Below, piece by piece: positions 41,850 to 48,374 of a DNA stretch of 48,374 bases (positions are counted from its first letter, which is position 1; each line of letters starts with the position of its first letter). Origin of the DNA: Deltaproteobacteria bacterium (GTDB lineage: Bacteria > Desulfobacterota > GWC2-55-46 > UBA9637); contig JACRML010000006.1 of assembly GCA_016214995.1 (NCBI GenBank), positions 1-48,374 of the forward strand, written 5' to 3'. The notes under the pieces were generated by a model. It searched no databases. It was not told the DNA's origin and saw only the letters and a program-made list of their open reading frames with translations. Both the position numbers and the translations under genes were made by a program.

Positions 41850-41991
41850 TACAGGCTGTTGAAAAAGGCACCAACAGCCTTGATTACACAGATTAGGAAA
41901 AACGATTACACAGATATTTTAATGAGTTTTAATCTGTGAAATCTAATCTTTTATCTGTGCAATCAGAGTTTGTTGAGTTTTTCAACAAACT
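41850..41991. repeat. GATTACACAGATT-type repeat, copy B before the envelope operon
   Basis: From ACAGGCTGTTGAAAAAGGC to GAGTTTTTCAACAAACTG, differing from copy A at a handful of positions. It ends just before AGGAGG of the FlgT-like gene and may carry its upstream signals. Confidence 0.85.
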
Positions 41992-42019
41992 GCTAATACA
42001 AGGAGGTATAAAAAAAATT

Positions 42020-43693
42020 ATGAGACAGAAAACGGTTAGTTTGTTTATCGTACTATTATTGGCTCTTATGTTTCAACAGCCTGCCAGTGCTGAATCACAG
42101 GTTGTAAGCGCTACAGGTGTTGCACCGTTCACTCCCGGCAGCGAGGCAAAGGCAAAGGACATGGCTATTCAGGATGCAATGAGAAAGGCGGTTGAACAGG
42201 CAGTCGGGACAATGGTCGCATCAGAGACAGTGGTTGAGAATTATCAGCTTATACGGGATAGCGTCCTTACCAAGACGCAGGGGTATATCCAAAAATATGA
42301 TGTGGTCAGTGCAGGGCCAAAAGGCGGTCTGTATGAGGTTACCATATCTGCAACTGTGGCTGTTGAAAACCTGAAAACCGATTTGGCCGCCCTCGGGCTT
42401 TTACATGCAAGGGTAGAGAAGCCGAGGGTTTTATTTATGATTGCCGAACAGAATATAGGCCAGGAATATTATGTATTCTGGTGGTATGGAAAGAGCGAGT
42501 TTAAGGGTCAGCATTTTGATATGGCTGCGTCTGAGACTGCCATGAAAGAAGAGTTTATAAACAAGGGCTTTAATATTGTTGACATTTCAGTTGCTACGGG
42601 TAAAATTGACATATCAAATGCCTATCGCATTGCTGATTTGACAGACACAGGGGCAAAAGAAATAGGAAGGAAGCTTGGTGCAGAGGTTGTTATAAAGGGA
42701 AAGTCCCTTGCAAAGGCTGGTCCAAGAACACCCGGCAGCAGCGTTGGCTCGTATATTGCCGATATTACCGCATCGGCCATTCGTGTGGATAACGGGGCTG
42801 TGCTGGCGTCGGCCAGAGGTCATGGTGTGAGCAGAAATATTTCAGAGGTGACAGGCGGAACAGAGGCTCTGGAAAGGGCTGCCAGGGAGCTTTCAGGCAA
42901 GATGATAGACCAGATTACCGCTAAGTGGAGCCAGGAGGTTCAGAGCGGCGGCCTGATTCAGATAACAGTGCGGGGTATTGAAGAATATTCCGACCTCGCT
43001 GCTTTTAAGGATGCGGTAAAGGCGCAGATAAGGGGCGTTAATGCAGTTTATCAAAGGAACGTGGAAGGCGGGGAGGCTACAATTGAGGCGGATTATAAGG
43101 GGAACGCCCAGCAGCTTGCAGATGAAATTTCAAAAAAGAAATTTAAAGAAATTCCAAAACTTAAGGTGACAGGCGCAACAACCAATACCATTGATATTAG
43201 CTTCGGAGGGGCAGCGGCACCACCGGTAAAACCTGTAGAAATGCCACAGGCTCCAACAGCTCCGGCGACTAAAGCAGCTCAACCTTCTGAAGACAGGCAC
43301 TGGATACAGCCGGATGACTATTTTATTTCGGAAAGACCTTATGAGCATGGGTGGATATATGTCTCATTGGCAAAGATGAAACAGTCATCAACAGCCAAAA
43401 CCAAGGGTGAGGCACAGTTCTTCCGCCTTCATGATTCCAAAGACCTCTGGATTAAGTATTTCTGGAAAACGCGGTTTGCTGAAGAGACGGATATACAGAT
43501 AGGAGCTCTCGTGATTTGCTTTGAAGGTAACAACCGGGATAATATCTATCGTGCACCTGAAAATAAAAATAGTGCGCGCGCCGCTAACTGGTTTATGGGG
43601 CGGGTGACAGACACATCAGATCTTTATAAGGGTGCGGTACGGATTGACACATACAGTTGTTCGCCGGAAGCTATACGGGTTCCCATACAGTAG
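42020..43693 (+). CDS. Exported FlgT-like protein
   Basis: A 557-residue secreted protein with signal peptide MRQKTVSLFIVLLLALMFQQ and likely cleavage after ASA. Residues about 27-130 match the FlgT N-terminal type (VSATGVAPFTPGSEAKAKDM, DAMRKAVEQAVGTMVASETV). This is followed by a middle domain with IGRKLGAEVVIKGKSLAKAG, a Pro/Ala linker (about 400-425) and an unrecognised C-terminal domain (about 430-557) rich in aromatic residues. FlgT proteins build outer-membrane-associated rings. ATG 42020, not the longer frame from 41936, because the signal peptide starts there and AGGAGG lies upstream. First gene of the envelope operon. Confidence 0.78.
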   Translation: MRQKTVSLFIVLLLALMFQQPASAESQVVSATGVAPFTPGSEAKAKDMAIQDAMRKAVEQAVGTMVASETVVENYQLIRDSVLTKTQGYIQKYDVVSAGPKGGLYEVTISATVAVENLKTDLAALGLLHARVEKPRVLFMIAEQNIGQEYYVFWWYGKSEFKGQHFDMAASETAMKEEFINKGFNIVDISVATGKIDISNAYRIADLTDTGAKEIGRKLGAEVVIKGKSLAKAGPRTPGSSVGSYIADITASAIRVDNGAVLASARGHGVSRNISEVTGGTEALERAARELSGKMIDQITAKWSQEVQSGGLIQITVRGIEEYSDLAAFKDAVKAQIRGVNAVYQRNVEGGEATIEADYKGNAQQLADEISKKKFKEIPKLKVTGATTNTIDISFGGAAAPPVKPVEMPQAPTAPATKAAQPSEDRHWIQPDDYFISERPYEHGWIYVSLAKMKQSSTAKTKGEAQFFRLHDSKDLWIKYFWKTRFAEETDIQIGALVICFEGNNRDNIYRAPENKNSARAANWFMGRVTDTSDLYKGAVRIDTYSCSPEAIRVPIQ

Positions 43694-43723
43694 AATAGAT
43701 GAGATAAAAGGAGGGGTGTTTGT

Positions 43724-45238
43724 ATGAAAGAAGTCAGAAGTCAGAAGTCAGAAGTCAGAAGCAAGAAGTTAGAAGCGAGGAAAAAATCTTGCCTCTTGTC
43801 TCTTGTCTCTTACCTCTTCTTTTCCTGCTTACTGCTTACTGTTTTCATCGGCTGCGCCTTGCCGAGGCCGCATATCCCTCCCAACCCTGCCAATCCCATA
43901 AAAATAGTGGCCGTGCTTCCCATGGTAAATCAGACCAATGATGTGGAGGCCCCTGAAAAAGTGAGAGAGATATTTACCGCTAAATTGCCGGAGCGGTGTT
44001 ATATTCATAAACCTATCCAGGAGGTGAATCAGATACTCAAGGATGAACTTGGTATCACGCTTGGTTCACAGCTTGATATGACCAATCCGCAGGAACTGGG
44101 CAAGAAGCTCGGGGTGGATGGTGTTATATATGGTGCGCTCTTCAACTTTGAAGAAAAGACTACCGGTGTCCTGAATATCAGAAGAGTGAGGGCAGGCTTC
44201 AAGCTGGTTGATACCAAGACAGGAACGGTGGTATGGGGAAGAGGCCAGGGTGTCAAGAGTGAAACAAGGATGACTGAAGGCGCTGCAGGCACCGTGGCTG
44301 GTGCGGCATCCGGGGTTAGCAAATATCAGGATGTAAAAGAGGGGAAAGATACTAAGGATGTAGGCGATTATGTTGGGGTGCAGGATTGGCACAACCTGCC
44401 GCCGGAAAAGGCCATGAGCGAAAAGCTTGGGCAGAGCGGGTTTGTTGCAGGCCTTGCTGCCGGTTTGGCAGAGAAAACCGTTAGAAAGGCAACAGGCACA
44501 TTTCTGAAGCATGAATCAGAATCCATGACAGACATGATACTTAATACTCTGCCGGCTGGGCCTGGCTCAGCTTTATGCGGTGGAACAGCTGTTGCCTCGG
44601 TTCCGATGCTGCCTGCAATACCTGAACCGAAAATGCCGGAATTCAGTATTCCGGGTTATTTTGAATTCGGCAAAAGGGATTTTACTGCCGACATGATTAT
44701 GACATCTATAGTCAAGTCAAATAATGAAAAGATGACATTTGACGCTAAGCTTGCAAAACTTGGAGAAAAATTCAGAAGCGAAATGGATATGGCAAAGGCG
44801 CTCAAGGCAAGAGGGGGTGAGATGCCGCCAGGTTTCGGCAGAAATGTATTTATAACAAGGCCGGATTTGAAGCTGGATTATATAATATATCCTGATAAAA
44901 ATAAATATATGGAATTGGCTATCAAAGAAGAAAAATATGAAAAGCCGAAGATTGAAAAAAAGAAGATTGGGTCAGAGAAGATAGACGGCCATCCCTGTGA
45001 TAAATATTGGGTCAGGATTACCGAAAAGGATGGGAGCAGCGAGGAAGGCTATCTTTGGGAGGCAACAGACCTCGGCAGGTTTGTCATAAGGGCTGAGATG
45101 GAAAACAAGGATGCAAAGACTGTTGTGGAACTAAAGAATATAAAACTTGTGAGTCCGCCCAAGGCCCTTTTTGAGGTGCCGCAAGGATATATCAAGGCAT
45201 CCGGTATGATGGAGATTTTCATGGAGGAGAGAAGGTAG
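43724..45238 (+). CDS. Lipoprotein: GNA1162/DUF799-like domain fused to a DUF4412-like domain
   Basis: A 504-residue lipoprotein. The signal peptide has an unusual origin: n-region KEVRSQKSEVRSKKLEARKK and h-region LLSLVSYLFFSCLLLTVFIG, ending at a lipobox-like FIGC, are all encoded by heptamer repeats. Residues about 55-190 (KIVAVLPMVNQTNDVEAPEK, LGKKLGVDGVIYGALFNF) resemble the GNA1162/DUF799 lipoproteins, related in fold to CsgG. Residues about 330-500 (DFTADMIMTSIVKSNNEKMT, HPCDKYWVRITEKDG) resemble DUF4412. Family names are from memory. It follows the FlgT-like gene, with AGGAGG before ATG 43724. Confidence 0.7.
   Translation: MKEVRSQKSEVRSKKLEARKKSCLLSLVSYLFFSCLLLTVFIGCALPRPHIPPNPANPIKIVAVLPMVNQTNDVEAPEKVREIFTAKLPERCYIHKPIQEVNQILKDELGITLGSQLDMTNPQELGKKLGVDGVIYGALFNFEEKTTGVLNIRRVRAGFKLVDTKTGTVVWGRGQGVKSETRMTEGAAGTVAGAASGVSKYQDVKEGKDTKDVGDYVGVQDWHNLPPEKAMSEKLGQSGFVAGLAAGLAEKTVRKATGTFLKHESESMTDMILNTLPAGPGSALCGGTAVASVPMLPAIPEPKMPEFSIPGYFEFGKRDFTADMIMTSIVKSNNEKMTFDAKLAKLGEKFRSEMDMAKALKARGGEMPPGFGRNVFITRPDLKLDYIIYPDKNKYMELAIKEEKYEKPKIEKKKIGSEKIDGHPCDKYWVRITEKDGSSEEGYLWEATDLGRFVIRAEMENKDAKTVVELKNIKLVSPPKALFEVPQGYIKASGMMEIFMEERR
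43727..43855. repeat. Heptamer hairpin array encoding a signal peptide (gene 43724)
   Basis: The left arm has GAAGTCA x4, then GAAGCAA, GAAGTTA, GAAGCGA. The right arm has CCTCTTG, TCTCTTG, TCTCTTA, CCTCTTC, then GCTTACT x2. The arms are broadly complementary (purine versus pyrimidine). Codons 2-43 of the lipoprotein lie inside it. Confidence 0.9.
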
Positions 45239-45245
45239 AAATAAA

Positions 45246-45304
45246 ACAGGTTAAGGTTGAGGTTAAGGAAGGACAAATAAAAAATCTTCTCAACCTCAAC
45301 CTGT
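45246..45304. repeat. Hexamer hairpin array between the two lipoprotein genes
   Basis: AGGTTA/AGGTTG units on the left and CTCAAC units on the right pair across an A/T-rich centre. Period six here rather than seven. Confidence 0.8.
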
Positions 45305-45330
45305 ATTTTATAAAAAAGGAGGAAAAGAAA

Positions 45331-46284
45331 ATGAAGTATGTAATGAAAAGGGTTGGCTGTATGTTGTTTTCACTCTTTGCCCTGTATGTATTTACAGGTT
45401 GTACACCCACTATGACAGGGGCAGTAAAGCAGGATACCACATTAACCGGGGAGGGTAAAAGACTTGAAGAAGAGGGACTAAAGTATTCAGGACCAGAGTA
45501 TACCATAGGCATCATCACTTTCAAAAACAAGACAAGGACGCCTGGTCTTGAACAACCGGCAACAGATACATTGGCTACAATCGTAAAATCAGCAGGTCTT
45601 GAACCCATAATGCTTACCGAAGATGAAATGAGAGAGCAGGAAGAGATGATTAAGCTGCAGCAGACAGGCGCGGTAAAGAAGGGAAAGAAAGATGCGGCAG
45701 AGGGGTTTGAATCCATTGACTTCCGTGTATCAGGCTCTATTACGGCGTATTCAGAGGTAGAAGAGGGGTCTGATGTTTTAATTGTACAGTCAAAAACTCA
45801 GGTAGCAAGGGTTCAGGTTGATTATGGTTTGGTTGATATAGCTACCGGCAAGAGGCTTTTACAGAAATCAGGAGCCGGTGAATATAGAAAGAAAACAGGC
45901 GGCGTGCTTGGGTTTGGTTCGAAATCCAGCGCAGATGTTGGGCTGCGTGACGGCGCATTGAGGGATGCCCTTATCAAGGCAATGGGTGAGATGATTAAAG
46001 AATTAAACAGCAGACCGTTCCAGAGCAAGATAATGCTCGTTGAGGGAAAGGCAATAATGTTCAGGGGTGGAACAAAATCAAAGCTGGAAGCCGGCACGAA
46101 GCTTGGGGTATATAGACCTGGTGCAGACATGGTTGATCCAGATACAGGCCGGGTTATCGGCAAAAGAGAAAAACAGATCGGCGAGATAATGTTTACAAGC
46201 CATCAGAATGAAAAAGTCTCAGAAGGCACCGTTTCATCCGGCATGGGTTTTCAGGCAGGAGATATTGTAAGGGCGATAAAATAA
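45331..46284 (+). CDS. CsgG-like outer-membrane lipoprotein
   Basis: A 317-residue lipoprotein: signal MKYVMKRVGCMLFSLFALYV ending in the lipobox VFTGC. The CsgG/HfaB-like core has YTIGIITFKNKTRTPGLE, SIDFRVSGSITAYSEVEEGS, VQVDYGLVDIATGKRLLQKS and LRDALIKAMGEMIKELNSRP. The C-terminal part (GGTKSKLEAGTKLGVYRPGA ... VSSGMGFQAGDIVRAIK) resembles the FlgT C-terminal domain. CsgG forms an export pore for curli; CsgG-like proteins elsewhere only form periplasmic rings. AAGGAGG precedes ATG 45331. Confidence 0.8.
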   Translation: MKYVMKRVGCMLFSLFALYVFTGCTPTMTGAVKQDTTLTGEGKRLEEEGLKYSGPEYTIGIITFKNKTRTPGLEQPATDTLATIVKSAGLEPIMLTEDEMREQEEMIKLQQTGAVKKGKKDAAEGFESIDFRVSGSITAYSEVEEGSDVLIVQSKTQVARVQVDYGLVDIATGKRLLQKSGAGEYRKKTGGVLGFGSKSSADVGLRDGALRDALIKAMGEMIKELNSRPFQSKIMLVEGKAIMFRGGTKSKLEAGTKLGVYRPGADMVDPDTGRVIGKREKQIGEIMFTSHQNEKVSEGTVSSGMGFQAGDIVRAIK

Positions 46285-46287
46285 AGG

Positions 46288-46376
46288 CAGGTTAAGGTTG
46301 AGGTCAAGGTTAAGGAAAGACAAAATAATAAATAGGTTTTTCTCAACCTAAACCTTAACCTCAACCTATATTTTAA
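46288..46376. repeat. Hexamer hairpin array before the TPR-SLH gene
   Basis: GGTTAAGGTTGAGGTCAAGG on the left, and CTCAACCTAAACCTTAACCT on the right, pair over most of their length. It is a close relative of 45246-45304. Confidence 0.85.
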
Positions 46377-46391
46377 AAAGGAGGTATCAAT

Positions 46392-47663
46392 ATGAAAGTC
46401 AGGAGTCAGGAGTCAGAAATTAGAAGTCAGAAGTTAGAAGTAAGAAACAAGAAAAAATCTTGCATCTTGCATCTTGCATCTTGCATCTTACTGTTCACTG
46501 CCTTTTATGGTTGTGCAAAGCCTATTGCCAAATGCACAACTCCGGAGGATAACCCGCCGCATCATTATGCCAGGGGCATGGAGCTTCTGGAGCAGGGTAA
46601 GATTGGCGATGCGGAGACAAAGTTTGAGAGGGCATTGTATTGTGATGGAGGGTATAGTCCGGCGCATGGTGGTTTAGCTATGGTCAATGCTGAAAAGGCA
46701 AAGACTCAAAAGGAACCAGGCTATCGTCAGACAGATACCGGTAAGGCAATGGACCACCTAAAACATGCGAAGAAACTTGCAAATACAAAAGAGGACGAGT
46801 TTGCATATCATGTTGCCGGCCTGAGGGTTGCTACAGCGTTGAAGACCAAAGGGTGGCTCGATGACGCAGAAGACCACGCTAAGGATGCAATGAAGCTCAA
46901 TGTGGATGAGCGCAAGCTTATCTATTATGAAGGCAAGGAGGCTGCCCCGTATTTTATGGGTGTTGCCTATCTTGAGGCAAGAGAGTTTCAAAAGGCAAGG
47001 GATAAATTCAGTGAAACTCTTAATATGAAGAGAGAAGGCAAATGGAACGAAAAGGCAGATAAAGGATGGAAACGGGTAGATAAGATAGTTAGGGCAATGG
47101 GAGGTATTACACTTGGCGATGTAGGTAAGGAGATAGCCACGAGGGAATCTGTGAACAGGGGTGATATGGCGGCGCTTTTGGCGGATGAGCTAAAGATAGA
47201 TAAGCTATTTGCGGGAAGGATTCCTGTAAAAAGCGAGATAGATAAACTCAAGGCGGAGTTTACTCCGGCAGATGTGCTGAACCACCACTTTAAGGAAGAG
47301 GTGCTTACTATGATGAAGTGGGGGATAAGGGGGCTTGAGCCGCAATATGATCAGACAACAAAGGCAAATCTCTTTAAGCCTGATAATGGTGTAACAAGAA
47401 AGGAATTTGCCCTTGTATTGGAAGATATACTGGTAAAACTTACCGGTGATGAAAAAATTGCAACTGCCTATTTTGGTCAGGAGAGGTCGCCGTTCCCAGA
47501 TGTGCCGGCTACAGCCCCGTGGTACAATGCAGTGATGAATATGACCACAAGGGGACTTATGGAGCCAGAGCTTTCAGGTGAATTCAGGGTGAATGACCTT
47601 GTAGACGGCGCGGAGGCTATACTGGCTATAAGGGTTTTAAGACAGAGGATGAATATTTATTAA
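46392..47663 (+). CDS. TPR lipoprotein with C-terminal SLH-like region
   Basis: A 423-residue lipoprotein. The signal peptide (KVRSQESEIRSQKLEVRNKK, then SCILHLASCILLFTAFYGC) is again repeat-encoded and ends in a lipobox-like FYGC. TPR-like repeats cover about 55-235 (ARGMELLEQGKIGDAETKFE, PYFMGVAYLEAREFQKARDK). Residues about 250-423 contain S-layer-homology-like pieces (VNRGDMAALLADEL, VTRKEFALVLEDIL, SPFPDVPATAPWYNAVMNMT). SLH modules bind cell-surface polymers. AAGGAGG precedes ATG 46392. It is one of five neighbouring envelope genes. Confidence 0.78.
   Translation: MKVRSQESEIRSQKLEVRNKKKSCILHLASCILLFTAFYGCAKPIAKCTTPEDNPPHHYARGMELLEQGKIGDAETKFERALYCDGGYSPAHGGLAMVNAEKAKTQKEPGYRQTDTGKAMDHLKHAKKLANTKEDEFAYHVAGLRVATALKTKGWLDDAEDHAKDAMKLNVDERKLIYYEGKEAAPYFMGVAYLEAREFQKARDKFSETLNMKREGKWNEKADKGWKRVDKIVRAMGGITLGDVGKEIATRESVNRGDMAALLADELKIDKLFAGRIPVKSEIDKLKAEFTPADVLNHHFKEEVLTMMKWGIRGLEPQYDQTTKANLFKPDNGVTRKEFALVLEDILVKLTGDEKIATAYFGQERSPFPDVPATAPWYNAVMNMTTRGLMEPELSGEFRVNDLVDGAEAILAIRVLRQRMNIY
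46396..46500. repeat. Heptamer hairpin array encoding a signal peptide (gene 46392)
   Basis: The left arm is GTCAGGA/GTCAGAA/GTTAGAA/GTAAGAA heptads; the right arm is CTTGCAT repeated four times, then CTTACTG. The frame runs through both arms. The arms differ in unit sequence from the array at 43727-43855 but have the same design. Confidence 0.9.
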
Positions 47664-47745
47664 AAGGCAGGCGATAGGCAATAGGTTATAGGCAATAGGT
47701 AAAATGAAAACCTATAGCCCATTGCCCATTGCCCATAGCCTGTAT
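47664..47745. repeat. Heptamer hairpin array before the LPP20-like gene
   Basis: GCGATAG, GCAATAG, GTTATAG, GCAATAG on the left; CTATAGC, CCATTGC, CCATTGC, CCATAGC on the right. A near relative lies between panB and panC (27322-27402). Confidence 0.85.
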
Positions 47746-47763
47746 TAAACAAGGAGGTTCCTT

Positions 47764-48374
47764 ATGAAGAGATTTATATTTATGCTTTCATTTTTATTTT
47801 TGGCAATACCTGTTGTCGTAAAGGCACAACAGCCGCCGCAGCTTGTAACAGACCAAACTCAAGCCTTTATAAAAGGCGGGTTTGTGGTAAAAGGCGAGGG
47901 GGTGCCTAAAGAAGGCGTTACACACCCTGGCCAAAAGGAGCTGACTGCTAAAAGGGCGGCAATGGTGGTTGCACAAAGGAATATGGCAGAAGTTTTGAAT
48001 GGTGTAAGAATTTCCGGCCAGACCACTGTTAAGGACGCGGCGTTGGAATCGGATCAGATCAGGAGTACAGTTGAAGGGATCATAAAAGATCTAAAAATTA
48101 TTTATGAATCATACGACCAGTTAAAAGAGGTTGCCATTGTTTATATTTCTGTAGGCATTGATGGACCTAATGGTCTGACAGGCCAGCTTTTGCCGCAGAT
48201 GTTGCCTACGTTTCCGCCGGCTCCTGCATACGCTCCTCCTGCAACTTTGCCGCCGGCGCCGCCGCAGCCTTATGATGCCCTGATACTGGACATAAAAGAG
48301 CATCAATTCAAGCCAGCGCTTATAAACAGGATACTGGCTCAGAACGGCGAGATACTTTATGACCCTACCAAGAT
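47764..48374 (+). CDS. LPP20-like exported protein, C-terminal part outside window
   Basis: The first ~203 residues are visible. Signal peptide MKRFIFMLSFLFLAIPVVVK, no lipobox cysteine. Then QAFIKGGFVVKGEGVPKEGV and KRAAMVVAQRNMAEVLNGVR, which look like the LPP20/FlgT-N fold with alanine-rich helix. A Pro/Ala-rich linker (about 140-170) follows and a further domain begins (ALILDIKEHQFKPALINRIL) as the window ends. AAGGAGG precedes ATG 47764. Its place in the operon and its fold suggest it works with the FlgT- and CsgG-like proteins upstream. Confidence 0.75.
   Translation, partial: MKRFIFMLSFLFLAIPVVVKAQQPPQLVTDQTQAFIKGGFVVKGEGVPKEGVTHPGQKELTAKRAAMVVAQRNMAEVLNGVRISGQTTVKDAALESDQIRSTVEGIIKDLKIIYESYDQLKEVAIVYISVGIDGPNGLTGQLLPQMLPTFPPAPAYAPPATLPPAPPQPYDALILDIKEHQFKPALINRILAQNGEILYDPTK

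Noticed and set aside
41682-41939. 85-residue open frame between res and the FlgT-like gene
   Set aside because: It consists of palindromic element and GATTACACAGATT repeat; no ribosome site, no likeness to proteins.

Overview
The window looks like a chromosomal segment of a Gram-negative, probably anaerobic bacterium of moderate to low GC, with Deltaproteobacteria/Desulfobacterota- or Nitrospirota-like habits. Pointers are periplasmic triheme c7-type cytochromes, a B12-dependent class II ribonucleotide reductase, the MEP isoprenoid route, an AspRS with features of the non-discriminating type, a dNK-panB-panC-panD block and many lipoproteins. Species cannot be named from this window. Several genes start with TTG or GTG behind strong AAGGAGG sites. 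No tRNA, rRNA or CRISPR array was seen.

Layout. 1-3284 (minus): proS (3' part outside the window) and a PpiD/SurA-type periplasmic foldase. 3383-8976 (plus): a cold-shock gene with a long structured leader, then xseA-xseB-ispA-dxs-tlyA; dxs is broken by a small deletion/frameshift. 9314-11856: a tiny membrane-protein ORF (minus) and a PAP2 phosphatase/GT39 glycosyltransferase fusion. 12011-15530: an enoyl-CoA hydratase (minus) and nrdJ behind a promoter with two NrdR boxes. 15538-21393: a first defence island with an MNT nucleotidyltransferase, a possible pPIWI-associated nuclease, a PmeII-like R-M pair, an MvaI/BcnI-like R-M pair and a small hypothetical gene. 21542-25210: GNAT acetyltransferase, PmbA/TldD protein, Crp-family regulator and LytM/M23 peptidase. 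25637-29336: deoxynucleoside kinase, panB, panC, panD and a DUF502 membrane protein. 29389-30884 (minus): three triheme cytochromes. 31192-41437: aspS, then a type III R-M locus (mod ... res) interrupted by a truncated AlbA/RecG-like ATPase, a RhuM remnant and a complete two-gene TIR-APAZ/short Argonaute (SPARTA-type) system. 42020-48374: a run of envelope proteins (FlgT-like, GNA1162-like/DUF4412, CsgG-like, TPR-SLH and LPP20-like, the last cut by the window end).

The strongest system-level signal is the SPARTA pair (35761-38696) sitting between mod and res of the type III R-M system. In this family a guide-loaded, nuclease-dead short Argonaute activates TIR to deplete NAD+. A second defence island lies about 15 kb upstream.

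The second theme is repeats. Tandem arrays with a 7-bp period (sometimes 6 or 8) and very varied unit sequence recur, usually as two complementary arms around a short centre. They lie between genes and in frame inside genes (proS, ispA, nrdJ three times, pmbA). Two lipoproteins have signal peptides encoded almost entirely by such arrays: the purine-rich arm gives the charged n-region and the pyrimidine-rich arm the hydrophobic core. Other palindromic families are inserted in frame in proS, pmbA, a methyltransferase, mod and res.
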